Shown in pieces: positions 1 to 13,300 of a DNA stretch of 64,000 bases. A model generated the notes under the pieces. It was not told the origin of the DNA. It worked only from the letters and a program-made list of their open reading frames with translations, and did no database searches. A program made the translations under genes and the position numbers. The DNA is from Erodium maritimum (taxonomy: Eukaryota > Streptophyta > Magnoliopsida > Geraniales > Geraniaceae): positions 56,782,012 to 56,846,011 of the forward strand of contig OY997590.1 of the NCBI GenBank assembly GCA_963921825.1, given 5' to 3'. Position 1 is the first letter of the stretch; each line of letters starts with the position of its first letter.

Positions 1-1035
1 CCCAAAAGTCTTCACATTTAAAAATGGAGTTTGGATTTTGACGGTTCTTTATTCTGATACACGACCTGAAAGTTGAGTCACTTCATCTATTTCGTTTTTG
101 GTCTTGTGTATCTAATCTTTGGTAGTTTTTCCTTGCATGGTCTCGGGTTTTATTTGCTTCCACTGCGAGTATGTGTTCATACCCTTCACCAAGACCCATC
201 ATCCACATGTGCTTCGGGAAGAGGCGAGAAGATATGGCTTAAGAAAGATGAAATTTTTTTGTCTTCCAAATTGTCTGGTAAGTTTATTGAGGTGGTTTTC
301 AAGCTATAACACACCGGTGAGATGAGACATGTGGAAACTAAGTCACAAGCGGGATTGAGAGGATAAAAATATTGGTTCTTCCCGATAATAGAAAAACATC
401 CTAGCTTACTGGATTGCTCATAAAAAAAATAGTTGAACTTCAACATTACGTTAAGAGTAAAAAAATAGTATTTGATTTCTTATCTAACAAGTTGCTCCTC
501 TAACGATTTAATTTGTTGGTTCTAAAAGGGTATTAGATGGTGTGATCATGTTTTTGGTCCATAATATACTGAATCAGGATTTTCGAATTCATTGACTGAT
601 CCATAATCCAAGGGTCAAGGCCCATGGTCTCTATTTAGGTCGGTTTTGATGAACAGTCCAACCCATGAACAAAATATACGTACCTCTAATTACAATAATC
701 ATTTTTCAATATAAAAAAATGTTTCTGAAGACTAAGTGGGTTACAATTAGTTCGATTTTTGATATTGTTTTTTAGCGGGTAACGAGAGTAATAAAAGGCA
801 CTCTCCAGAGGTACAGTCCTAAAACGGGTCACCAGGAGAGACAACTAATAATTGAAATAACTGCAAGGAAACAAAATAACAGATCCACATATTTTTGGAC
901 AGCTACTAAATTGAAAATTACTCTTTCATCGAAGTGTTTCATGGGTGTCGACAGGAGAATGCTACGATAGCGGTCGAGGCAACCGGTACGACGACTGAAG
1001 ACTATGGGGTAGGGCCGAGTAAACCCTACTCTTCT
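1..1035. other. AT-rich intergenic sequence, no gene seen
   Basis: Short open frames occur on both strands but none shows a recognisable domain, a plausible splice structure or biased composition. I see no convincing repeat structure. It is best read as intergenic or decayed transposon sequence. Confidence 0.5.
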
Positions 1036-2630
1036 CTATTTTGTTGTAAAACTCGGTTTTTTTGGTATGCTTGAGTATGATTTGGATTTCAATCTTTGGT
1101 CATGGGTGTTGAGTAAATGTTGATTTCCTTTCAATTGATGCATGGTTTTATGGTTAATTTGAGTTTGATGGTGTTTATGGTATGATTTGGGGCATTTGAG
1201 CTTAATTAGCATCCAATTGCTTGTATGGGTATTCATCTATATTTAAGCTACTCAATGTTTATGCATGATTTTCGTGCTTTGTGTTCGATTTGGCATATTT
1301 TGAACCCGATTTCATGTGCTAGTTATTTCGTCTTCCGGATGTATATCAAGTTCTATCCTAGAGTTCGTAAAAATGAAAACTTTAGCCATTTAGTAAACTT
1401 GTCTAGGATTTCCGATATGTTTATGTCTTGATTTCCTATTGACGAGATAGGAATATGCTAGGTTGTGTTTTCTCGATGTTCTTGTGCGTTCCAAGTCGAC
1501 CGAACAATTTGGGGATTTTATCTGATTGTTGTGTGCATTATGTAGATCGATCCATGATTCGAACTAGTGTGAGACGAGATATCACGTTTATATAATTTTC
1601 TTATACTTGTGTATTACCATAGTATTGTTGATTCGATTTGCAAGGTAGTTCGACTTGATTATCGAATCCATCTCGATCGGTGGTGTTTGTTTTTTGAGAA
1701 GTGAACTATGCGTAGCTAAGTAGATTCGTTTATTGATTTAGAGTTTACATATGCTTGTGTATTACCAGAGCTTCGTGATTCGTTGCTCTATTTAGTTCTC
1801 CTTAATGATCGGTTTAACTGGTCGTTAGGTTGATCGAACTATGCGTAGCTAAGTAGATTTGGCAATTTATTTAGAGTCCTCTCATGCTTGTGTAGTACCA
1901 GAGTAGCGTGATTCGATACTCTATTTAGTTCTACTTGATTTTCAGTGTTCGTTTTGTTGATGGCATTCGAGAATTAGGAAGTGAACTAGGCGTAGCTGAG
2001 TCGATTTGCCAAGTGGTGTAGCTATCTCTACTTGTGGTGGTCAGTAGAGAGAGTGACATGAATTCGTTGTCGTTACCTCTCGTTCGATGATTGATCGAGC
2101 TTCGCGCAAGATCATAGAACTACATCCTATTTTATTGCTTTCTAATGATTGGTAGTTCACATATCGGTCCAAGCAATGGTCTTGTTCCCTCTCCTCGTGA
2201 CTAGTACGCGGTTGATTTCATGATACTGCATACATAGGAACTTAAGTGTTCTAAGACCATAAGGAAAACATTATTCGATTTCACCCTCGTTAACCAAACC
2301 ATGCGTTAATTGGAAGTCGTGTTTACTTGTACCCATGACCGAATCCTTGTGTGAGTCAAATGTTATGTGTCTTAGGTGGTAGCGTGTATATATTTTACAT
2401 TTCACCTAGACTTAAACAACCATTTTAATTTCAACCCTTTATTTTTCATTTATTTTCCCTTTCGGGGGATGTGGAAGCGAAAGCCCACATCCACAGGTGT
2501 TAGCAAAATACTAATTATTCCTCTTCTCCCTATGGGTTCGACAGTACTTAACCGTTTTATCTATTGTTTGATGATTGTTTACTGATGCATGTAAAAAGAG
2601 GGTTTTGACGCATTAGTCATCCCCACTCAT
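1036..2630 (+). mobile_element. Decayed LTR of an Athila/Tat-like (Ty3/gypsy) element, probable
   Basis: The stretch has no coding potential. Its texture matches plant Athila/Tat long terminal repeats: a long T-rich low-complexity run, internal degenerate tandem repeats, and near 2520-2560 a phrase of the type CCCTATGGGTTCGAC. It is followed at about 2600 by GGTTTTGACGCATTAG, of a kind commonly found just before the tRNA-Asp primer site in such elements. No primer site and no partner LTR are seen here, and the outer boundaries are guesses. The identification rests on remembered family texture, so confidence is low. Confidence 0.35.
1606..2010 (+). repeat. Degenerate tandem repeat, about 3-4 units of roughly 120-130 bp
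   Basis: The phrases TGCTTGTGTATTACCAGAG, then a variant of GTGATTCG, CTCTATTTAGTTCT and ACTATGCGTAGCTAAGTAGA recur in the same order. Copies of the last phrase begin near 1707, 1836 and 1984. Units have diverged by substitutions and small indels. The array lies inside the probable LTR remnant. Confidence 0.6.
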
Positions 2631-4500
2631 CACCTCCCTACCCAACGCTCATACTAGATGGATGGATCGTCGAGCACGCCTTCATATCTGAAGCTCCTAT
2701 CCATCGAGTACGTAATCTGGTACTGAGTACTTCTTGCTCCATTTTAGGTCATTTTCGTTCCAAATTCCTACAAAAGCTTAGCAAGAGGCAAAAATACTAA
2801 AAACGAAGGAAAAATAAATTAAATCTTATTATAATATGGTTCCAAAGAGTACTAAATGGGAGGTAAAACACTCCAAAAAAAAGTGTAAAATGTCTACACG
2901 TCAACGATCAATTGTCGGTCTTGTAGGGTCTAATTTTCCATGAATGACGAAATATTACACGTTCCCTAGACCGTCGGTAAAGTTTGTTCATTATTATAGG
3001 TATCATAAAGGTCGGTAAAATTTATCATTACCGTTGTTACCAAATGTTGATATTGTTTTTCATCACCGATGTCTCCAAATCATCGGTAATGTTTTTCATT
3101 ACCAACCTTTCTAGACCGTCAATGTACATTACCTATACCAATTGCATCGACGATTTTGGAACCGTCGATGATGAAAAACTTTATCGACGGTCTGTCAATT
3201 CTTTCGGTCAAGTTGAGTACCAAAGTCAAAAAATATATATTTATAAATCATGCACTCGAACGTGCATTACCTGAAAAAATATCTTTCACCACAACACATC
3301 GTAAAATTAGCATTTTAGTTAATCATCCAAACTACAAATCATAAATTTAACAAAAAATTTCAACAAAGATAAGCATTTGAAAATAGTTTTAACAATCCTT
3401 GTCAACGTCAAACAAATAATAAAACCCTAAGAGGAACTAGAAGAACCACCGTTTTGCAGGAAATACTGCAAGAAGTGTGTTAGTACAAACATCTGGGCCG
3501 TCAAGTCCTCCCGTTAACACCTCTCATATATGAGTAAGGCCACCATCATCACCCTTCATCCTTATTCTCTAAGACGATTCGACTGACGTGCTAGAGGAAG
3601 TAACAACCCTGACCATCAGAACCCTAGCCTTTCGCCCGACTCTCGTTTGGGTTCGTCCTTTACTACCGTCAACGTTGCGTCGATTGCTCGAATCCACTAT
3701 CAAGATCCATTACCACGGATGGAGAGGACGAGTCCAAACACCCAACATCTTATGTGGCAACTCGGATCATCGTGCACTCGTCCCGCCCCATTTGAAAGAA
3801 AGATTGAGATAGACGATAATCGAAAAAGAAACGATTATTCCACATTCAAATAAACGTTAAGGAAAAAAGAGAAATGAAACTTATATATTAACAAGTTGAA
3901 TGCACTAAAAGAAGTAAACGGTGGAAACCATACCTCTCGTTCCCTGTTCGACAAGTGTGGATGGTCTAGTGGGAACGCCTTTAGTGTATCTATGAATCAC
4001 AGAGTGAGGGATTCACCGTCTTACGGGATTTTATATCGTTACTAGTGGCATGAACGACCTACTTCTCGCACGATGTATCATATTTTTGTGTGACTAAGAC
4101 CCCACATAGTTTAATGCCTTGGACAACCATTCGCAAACGTATTTGAAAGCATTATTAACACAAAATTGGGAACACTTACCTTCAACTAAAATTCCTAAGC
4201 CGTAGAATAAAATTCCGAACAATGAACATAAAGGAAATTAACAGATTAGCCCTAAAAATGATGAAATCTACCATTCCTAACCTAGACAAATGAGGAGTAG
4301 TTTCTGGTTGCTCGGGTTAGTGGTGGTTGACATAGGTGTGGCGGCCGGTAGGGCTATCTCGAGTATGTGACGAAAAGCACAAGACCATAGTGGGCGCGAC
4401 GGATGGACGAGACCACAGACAGACGAAGACAGACGAATAAATAGGCGCTTGGACATAATCAAAGTTCGTCGACCACATGATTTAGATATATAACGACGTT
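2631..4500. other. Intergenic sequence with a cluster of short CCGTCGGTAA-like repeats
   Basis: No gene is recognised. Between about 2910 and 3215 variants of CCGTCGGTAA and ATCGGTAATG occur many times in both orientations. Such subterminal motif clusters are typical of CACTA-type DNA transposons, but no CACTA terminus was located and no transposase is present. The remainder (3300-4500) shows only short meaningless frames. Confidence 0.4.
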
Positions 4501-4920
4501 CCTTTTGGTACCATTATGTTTTTTATTACATTTGGGTACCCTAATGTTTGGTCCACGGACGGAATTGACATATTCCGTTAGAAAACTAACGGAATATTCC
4601 TCTAAGTTTGTCATGCGACCCCATGTGCAGTTAAGTGAAGTGTGAAATGACGATTTTACCTTTTCTCAATTTAACCTTATCAATTTGATATATAAAACTA
4701 CCATTATACCCTCAGTAATAATACAATAAATAATTAAAAGAATAAAATAATTAAAAAACAAAACAAAAACGAGTACATCAATTTAATTCATTTGTGTTTC
4801 TCATCGTGTACATTAAAACAAGTTCATCTGAAAGAGGGTTTGACGGCGAGGGTTCAAAACATCAGTGGACCGAACATTAGGGTACCCAAATGTATTAAAA
4901 AAAATAAGGGTACCAAAAGG
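4501..4920. mobile_element. MITE-like element with about 56-bp terminal inverted repeats
   Basis: The left arm (4501-4556) and the reverse complement of the right arm (4865-4920) both begin CCTTTTGGTACC and both contain ATTACATTTGGGTACC or ATACATTTGGGTACC followed by CTAATGTTTGGTCCAC or a one-base variant. The 300-bp centre is AT-rich and non-coding. The flanks share only TT on each side, so the target duplication is uncertain. This is a small non-autonomous DNA transposon whose superfamily I cannot assign. Confidence 0.7.
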
Positions 4921-4922
4921 TT

Positions 4923-4958
4923 GGTGGACCGAACATAAGGGTATCATAATGTATTTTA
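4923..4958 (-). repeat. Extra partial copy of the MITE right arm
   Basis: Immediately beyond the right arm a second diverged copy of GGACCGAACATTAGGGTA occurs in the same orientation, 59 bp downstream of the first. This suggests a tandem duplication of the terminus or a second truncated insertion. Confidence 0.55.
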
Positions 4959-7245
4959 ACTCTTAAAAAAATTGACCAATAACCTAGTAATCCTTCAGTT
5001 ACTGATGAAATATGGGATTCGTCGATCTCGTTAGGCCCCAAACTCGGAGTCCTCAGACAAAATTTACCGATATTACGTGGTTTATTTTGAGTAGCCAATC
5101 ATAAAACTAGAATAGTTATTATATAGGTCTAAAATATCTATCGACATACGATAAATTGACGAAAACATCAAATCAATCTTCACCGATTTGTTTTCTGAAG
5201 TTTTTTATATATAATTTGTGAATTATTCGTTTAAAAATTTGACATGATCTTTTTGTAAGTGAAGATCGGATGCATATATTTGTGTATTATTATTTGAGAC
5301 AAAATCACACATGTGAACAAACAAGAAGCATCATTACGTGTGTGGTACAATTATAATGTGATGCTTTTCTTACAATATTTATTCGAGCCCATGATTGATG
5401 CAAAAATTGATGGGAAAAGAAGTTTGGAGTATCCCATCAACACCTAATTATTTTTTTTAATTGAAATGGGTAGTGGTGTATGGTTGCAAAGCCTAAGCTT
5501 TTGGGTCTCAGTATATGGAGGCTTTAGGTCACATATAGGTAAGTGATTGATCATGTCGATGTCAAATTTGTAAGGTGAGCCCCGAAAACAACTTTTCAAA
5601 AGAGCATATATAATATATTTATTCCAAAATATATAATTTACCGTTATATACAATCTTTATGAGAATGTTAGGCCAATTTCAACCCACACACCACTATGCC
5701 CACAAGCAAATCACTCTTTTAAAAGTTGGTATGTTTCCCAAAATGAATTCCTTTGACTGATGGAGTAGATAAAAGAAATAGATGTGTTAGAATTTATATA
5801 TTATGTATACCAAATACTAAACGATCCACAATATAAGAATTTTATTATTATAACATTAATCATATATCTGTTTTCTTTATTGTTTGATCTGGGTATAGGA
5901 TGTTTGTTAGGCCCGTGAAGTTTGTATCTGATTAGTGGTGTTTGTAGCCCCTTGAGGCTCTGGTTAGTAGTGTTACTACTTGTTTAGTTCTGGTTTGAGA
6001 TATCCAGAAGACATACTCTTGGTTGTAAGAGGGTTCGCCGTAGAACTTGTTTTCGGTTTGAAAACCTGTTTCCCTAATAAAACATTTGCGGATAAAAAAA
6101 ACATTAATCATGTATGGATCAATTTGACTAAAAAGAAAAGTTCATTGTTTTGGGTGTGCAATGCATTTTTGTGATTCTGCTTTTAAAGTAAAATTGGGTA
6201 AATGGGATTGTACCTTTGATTACATTGTTTTCTTGTTGGAGGGTCCGTAGTCTAGAATGATGTGCATAATTAAAAGTGTGTTTTGGGGATTAGTTTAGAA
6301 GTGATTTCCTAGAAGTTAATAGGGGCATTGTTAAAGTTGATAGATGGATAGAGAGAGTGATACTCACCTTACATTTTGTAGTCAATGATGATTAGCATCT
6401 TCCAATCCATGTATGATAATCCACTCACAAGCTCACTCTTCCATGAATTCCATTACAACCTTCTCTTTCACTTGACATAGTGTCAAATCATTTTAAGCAT
6501 ATAGTTACGGATAGAAAATAGATATATGAATATCATTGTTTCTTGATTATTTTGTATTTGATTTTATTCACCTTTACTGAAATTAGTATAACAAATACTT
6601 ATTTGCATGTCTTCAAGGGGACATCTTAGTTGGGACAAATAACTATGTTTATTATATGTTTACATGTAGTTGTTAAAATGATTCACTTTAAAAAAAAACA
6701 CACATATAGAGTGGATAATGTAAACATCTTGGGGGAATATTAGGAGGGAAAATTGGATTTTACGTATCCAAGTGCCTAAAAACTACAAGGGCCCTAGCTT
6801 ATATATATATATATATATATATATCTTTTTTTAGTGGGCCCATATTTATTGTAGTGGATTCTGGAACAGCCCATTGTTTTCGCCCTACAGATATTTTTCT
6901 GGCATTTTGTTAAAATCTCAATGGATTATTTTATGTCACAATTGAAGATATTTCTCTAGCATTTTGCCATAAATAGACTAAGGGTCATGAGTTCAAGTTT
7001 CGTGAATCTTGATGTCATTGGAATTCCTCGTGAAACTTGGGACTCAGATAAATATGTATTTCTTTGAAGATTTTAGGATTTGAACTTATGATGATTGATG
7101 GGTGTTTCCTAAAAAAATTACAATGACCGGACCCGAATAATGAGTTCAGACCCCAAAGTCCTCAAAATCCATAACACTCTAACTTGACCCATCACATGAT
7201 TTTATCTTAACACTAGATCTTATTAGTACCAAATGCTACATCTGA
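4959..7245. other. AT-rich intergenic region downstream of the phosphorylase gene
   Basis: No coding region or RNA gene is supported. The region is AT-rich with scattered short frames. It contains an (AT)12 microsatellite and, near 5880-6080, a T/G-rich stretch that resembles the 3' part of a retroposon but cannot be assigned. Confidence 0.5.
6801..6824. repeat. (AT)12 microsatellite
   Basis: Twelve uninterrupted AT dinucleotides are read directly. Length polymorphism between individuals is likely. Confidence 0.95.
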
Positions 7246-7251
7246 TTTATT
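7246..7251 (-). terminator. Possible poly(A) signal of the phosphorylase gene
   Basis: On the minus strand this reads AATAAA and lies about 60 bases downstream of the stop codon at 7310-7312. The spacing suits a near-upstream element, but plant poly(A) signals are loose, so this is suggestive only. Confidence 0.4.
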
Positions 7252-7309
7252 CAACATACAGGTCTCAATTTCCATCTCCCATGTCTACAAGCATTCTACA
7301 GATGTAATT

Positions 7310-10300
7310 TTACGGTAGCTCCACCGGTTCAATCCCCCAAATGTCTCTTGCGTATTCATGGATTGTCCTGTCGCTGCTGAAGTTGTATGAGCCAGCTGTG
7401 TTCATTATGGACATCTCTGTCCATCTCTGCACCAAAAAGAGTCAAGTAAAACTCACATGCATATCAGTGACAGTATCTAAGTGTAGGAAACATGAACTCA
7501 CTTTCTGGTCGCGGTATGTTTCATCAACCTTCTCTTGGCATTCTATGTAGCTCGGGAAATCCTTGCCAACGAGGAAATAATCAGCACGACCATAACCTTC
7601 ATTTCCTTCCAAGGATCCTATCAGTTCATCGTAGTTGGAATGTCCAAAGACACCGCTTCTCACAAATGCCTTTACTTCTTCAAACCTTGGGTCAGGGACA
7701 AACTGCACATGACATCAACCTCCTTATAAACCTCTACTCAATGTGTAGTCTTGGTTTATGGTTTTTTGGTTGGCTTACCTTTCCCTCAGATCTTTCTTTC
7801 CTCAGCCCGGCAATTTCTTCTGCCTGCGCACCAAAGAGGAAGAAGTTGTCTTCTCCAACCTCTTCCCTTATTTCAACATTAGCCCCGTCTAGAGTCCCAA
7901 TTTGGATGCACCCATTCATAGCAAACTTCATGTTGCTGGTTCCACTAGCTTCCATACCAGCCGTACTGGACCACAACCACTAACTATCAGTAACATAAGC
8001 ATTTTCTAATTAGAGATCTAAGATATTGTTTTAGGTATAAGATTAAAGCACCTGATATGCTGGGACAACTCACTGCCTGGAATCAGCACTTCCGCTACAC
8101 TGACATTGTAATCAGGAACAAAGACAACCTATAGAACCAACAAAGAACTGAATGTTTATTTGTATCCAGAGTAGGATTGCAAACCAACATCACTACAAAC
8201 CAGCTAGAATAACCAAATCGTGTGGGTAACAATGCTGCACTTATGATGCTTCACCAATTCTTGACAGATATACAAGAACAAGAACAAAGAGCAAGATATC
8301 CAATAGTCGCTAGTATCAAATATACCTTCAAAAGATCACCAATCTCTGGGTCATGATTTACTGTAGAACCCACGTCTGTGATGAACTTCACAATCCTCTT
8401 TGCTTGAACATATGTAGCAAATGCTTTTCCTCCAAATATACATACCCGAGGTACGTACTTAGCTTTTCTCTCCTCGGGACTAAGCTCTTTCATCTTTTTG
8501 TAACGATAAACAATTCCCAGGATATTCAGTAATTGCCTTTTGTACTCATGGATGCGCTTAACCTGAAATGGTGGCGATCAATGATAGACTCGGGAATAGC
8601 TATTAGTTTGAGTGTGGTATTTGAATAAAATTAAGCATTTTTTCACAATTTCATGTTCATTTTAATATAACAAAAAAGAACTTCTGAAGGAAATAATAGG
8701 AGTCCAATGTTCGGGAAAAACCTGCACATCAAACATTGCATCTGGATTGACAATATATCCAGTTTTTTCTTTGAGGAAGGATGCAACCTTCATCTTGCTT
8801 CTCCTCTTTGCTTCCCTCCATTCAGACTGGAGGTCGGCATTATCAGCAAACTGTACATAACTCATAGTAGTTTCATTAGAATCGATAACATAAGAGCCAA
8901 CATTAGAAAATGAGCCATGAAAAGGATAGAGTTTCAAGATGGATCTGATGTACCTTTCGAAGTTTTGCCAACTCTTCAGTGTTGGTCACCCAGTCTTCTG
9001 TACCAGTCCACTTGGTTATGATGCTACTGAGTTCTGGATTGCAAAAGAGGATCCATCTTCTTGGTGTCACGCCATTTGTTTTGTTTTGGAACTTCTCAGG
9101 CCACAACTGTCAAAACACAAAACATTGTGACCATGAAAGGGAACAGAACTTTACAGTCAGTGAAAGATCATCTGCTGTAAGACAGTCACCTTGTAGAATT
9201 CGTTAAAAACTTCATCTTTTACAATTTCACTGTGTATTCTGGCAACCCCATTTACTGCGTGCCCACCAGCAACACAGAGATTAGCCATGCGGACCAACTT
9301 TGGTAGAATCGGCTCTGGTTCAGGAACCACATCTATTTTCAATTCAGAGTCCTGCTCTTCTGACTGTTTTTCTTCATGATCAGGATTTTCTTCTTCTTCA
9401 ACAGTATCATCTTTTTCAACAGAAGAACTTGCTTTTGATTGATTAAACAATTCTACAACTGATGCAGGTAATTCTATATTATCTAGAATCCTCATTTCCT
9501 TCAGTCTCTGTTGCAACAAATCAAGGTCCTCGGTGCCATACTCATCGACGATGGTATTAACCAGCTGGTTAACAGATTGAGTACATGGCATGAGAATAAA
9601 AAGAAAATTAAGTTCAAGAAAGACATCATCTCTATCAGAATTCAAGTACAGGCTTACCTCCTTATCAATCATCTCGATGATCTCAACATGTCGAGGAAGC
9701 AATTTTTTCATAAGCTCGAAACTCCATTTCTCTAGTGCCTCTGGCAGAACGGTGTGGTTTGTGTATGCAACAGTTCTAGGGAAATGGGCAGAGAATCAGA
9801 AGGAATTTCAGATATCGTGACTTGAAGCTAAAGCGTTGTTTCTAAGGAAAGCACTCATGCTGAGAATATTACAGAGAGAGTAATGCATGAAGATATTGTT
9901 TGGTGTTATTATGCACATTAGATTTGTAGTGCCAAATGTGTAAGTTCAAGCATACCCATGCATAGTCTAAGGGATTTTTTTTTTGAGAAACTAGCAAAAC
10001 TAGAAAACTACATGATCTATCACCTAAAAATTACAACTATGTACTGAAGTACCTTCGAGTAATATTCCAAGCCTCATTCCAGCTCAAACCCTTAACATCC
10101 ATCAGTATTCTAATCAGTTCAGGAATGCAAAGGGTCGGGTGAGTATCGTTCATTTGAACAGCAACTTTATCAGAAAAACTTTCCCAGTTCACAATCTTCC
10201 CTGATCTCCTCTCAAACCGTGCAATAATATCTTGAAGAGAAGCCGAGCAGAGTGTATATTGTTGCTTCAACCGCAGAGTCTTTCCCTCAAGAGATTCATC

Positions 10301-13300
10301 CCCAGGATATAATATATAGCAAATCTGATCACAATAACATATGACAACATCAAGAAACATATAAGTGCATCCAAAGAACTGAAAGGATAGAGAAATTTAA
10401 ACTCCTCACAGTTATAACCTGTGTACCTTTTCAGCATTCTTGATAGCTACAGACGCTTTGTCATGATCTCCGGTGTTAAAAGAAAATAAATCAAATTCTT
10501 TGGATGCAACTTTTGTGGACCATAGACGAAGGTTTATAGTAGTTTTAGTTTTATATCCTGGTATTGGGACATCATAGGCAAGAGCTGTCACATCTTCTCC
10601 TCCAACCCATTGTCTTCTCCCATCTGGCCCTACCATGACTTGGCCATAGAATTTCACAGGGTACGAGACATCGTTTCTCACAATTTCCCAGGGATTGCCC
10701 ATCTGCAAAAATATAAATAAACAATTGATGTATAAAGATATATAGAAACTATGACACTTGAAATTTCTAGCTGCTAACAACACAGAAAAAGAAAATTTCA
10801 CCTCAAGCCAATTTTCTGCAACTTCCTCCTGACCATCTTTTGTAATGATTTGCTTGAACAAACCATACTTGTACCTAAGTCCATACCCCCACGCAGGGTA
10901 ATTTAATGTTGCTAGGGAGTCCAGGAAGCAGGAAGCAAGCCGCCCTAGTCCACCATTCCCAAGTGCAGCATCTGGTTCCTGTAACTCAACCAAATGCGAA
11001 ATGCTTAGGAATAAATGCACTTCGAGCAAAGTGAAAGTTTCAAAATGGTTGAATGTTTCATAGTTCCAATACCAAACCAATCATATAGTTCAGAACCTGG
11101 ACATTGTACTGTTTGATATGCTTATTTCTAGCATAAGCAAACCCTTCGCAGCAACATATGTTGCTGAACAGGTTGAGACTGAAAATCTAGGCAGAAAGCA
11201 ATTATGACTACTAGAAAACAATAGCACAAAACCCTGATTGCTTATTCAAACAGGTTATGTCTTTATCCAGGTTTTCCTTCAATTAAATGAAACCAGTGTT
11301 GGAAACTCATTTTGCAAATCGGTTGAAAGAGAAGGTGAAACTGTAGAGAATAACTTGAGAATTTGTCTGACCTGAGAAGCTACATCCTCTAGACTGTATC
11401 CGAGCTTTTTAAGTGCATCTGCATAAGCCCCCGATAGCTGTAGATTACCGATAGCATTTAGGAGTGCTCGGCCCTGCATAAATCACCGTATGGTCACAAC
11501 TGCCTACTCCAGATTCAAGTTACAAACACTAATATGCACTGATAAGAGCCTACAAAACAACCCACATACCTGAAGGAACTCCATTGACAAATAATATGCC
11601 TGCTTCACGTTAATCTTCTCATAGTATTCATATGTAGCATTCCAATTAATGATAAGCGTGTCACGAACACTTTCTGCAGTTGCAACATATGCCTTGGGGA
11701 GGTCGAATTTTTCTGGAGAGAAGGACGGCGTGAACTCAGCATGGTATTTGATACTTCCTGCTATGGATTCTGAATTTGGAATAAAGTCATCCAGACTACC
11801 TGCAATATGAAAGCATAGTTGGACTGTATTGAATAACAAATTGGACAATGTGCTTGACCAAACGCTAGCGACATGGGCATGTGATAACAGTCATTTCATG
11901 TGAAACAAGCATGAACCCTCATATATGAAAATCTAGTTTGGTCAGTCAAGATGTGATTAAAATCAGGTTCTTATCCTAAAAATCTATCAGATACCATAGA
12001 AGTAACTTCAGTAAGCAGAATACATGCATTAAAAGATGTCACAACTTGGTGTGGAAATGAAGGGTTAAAAGGGAATTGCAGAGAATTGGAATTAGAAATG
12101 GGGGAATTGAATTGGGAAGAAGAAGAAGTTGAGTTCGTATTACTGAACTCCAAGGTCTCTACAGAAGCTTACAATGGCAGACTCGCCTCTCCATTGCTAA
12201 GTTTCTCTCCACACTCTACACAGAACACACACAAGGTAATCGATACCCACATACAGACCCTCTCTACCATTTATATAGCTCTAACAACTCTGCAATGGAT
12301 CTAACAACCCTTTAACAAGAATCTAACAGACTCTCCACGTTGCTAACAGCTCCAACAAACTGGCCACGTGGCTTAACATCTCCTAAACCAGTCCTCATCT
12401 CTATTGTACTCATGACAATACCCCTCCCTCACATGAAGCTTGCCCTCAAGCTTCAGGTTAGCTCGGCGACCGGAAATTGGGGATCACAGTTGGCTGACGG
12501 CCTCCCGCTTGACGTCCTCCGGCGAAAGGTCCGGCAGCCGCCCCACTCCATTCCATCTCGTCCCCTTCCCCATTCTCGCTCTACCACGGTGCTCCCTCCA
12601 GCTCCTCCGGCCTCTCTACCGACGGCTCCACCTCCCTGGTCAGCGTGAAGAGCTGATGCCGGTTGGGGCAGACATGATTCCGGGAGTATCGTGCCGGGCA
12701 CGTGTAGCACAGGCCCTGCCGGCGACGATCTGCGCCGTACTCCTCGCTGAATGCTCGTACAGGCAAGGCGTCAGGATTTGGGCCTCCCCGAGCTACAGTG
12801 GACTGGGCCCCGGCCTGTGATCCTTCTCTTGGTGGCCCGTTTGGTGCCTGTGGCCTGTTAGCTCTAGTTGGTCCATTTGGCCACGGCCCGTTGTAATGGC
12901 CCATGCCCGCTAGCTGTGACGGCCCGGTTCCGTGTCCAGAGCTTTACGGCGCCGTCTCAGGTGGACGAGACGAGCTTGCTCCCCCACGCGCCTCTGTCCT
13001 TTGCTCTTCCATCCTCGCGAGAAACATGGCGCGTCCCAGAGAATCTGGCTCGAGCATCATCACACCGACTCGCAGGTGCGGTCGCAATCCCCCCACGAAA
13101 TTGGCGATGAAGAATTCCTCGGTCAACAGTAGGTTCTTCCCCATCAGCATCCCTTTCAGCGCGTCGAATTGGTCCTCGTAGTCTTGGACGGAACCGTCTT
13201 GCCGGAGCTGCTTGAACCTCGCGATGATGTCGTCGTGGTGGCTCTCTTCGAATTTCCAGAGGAGATCTTGAATCAGCTGTGGCCAAGTGAGGTGCCTCCT

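Noticed and set aside
8707-9820. Plus-strand open frames across the phosphorylase exons
   Set aside because: Antisense shadows of PHO1 exons and introns, with no conserved product.
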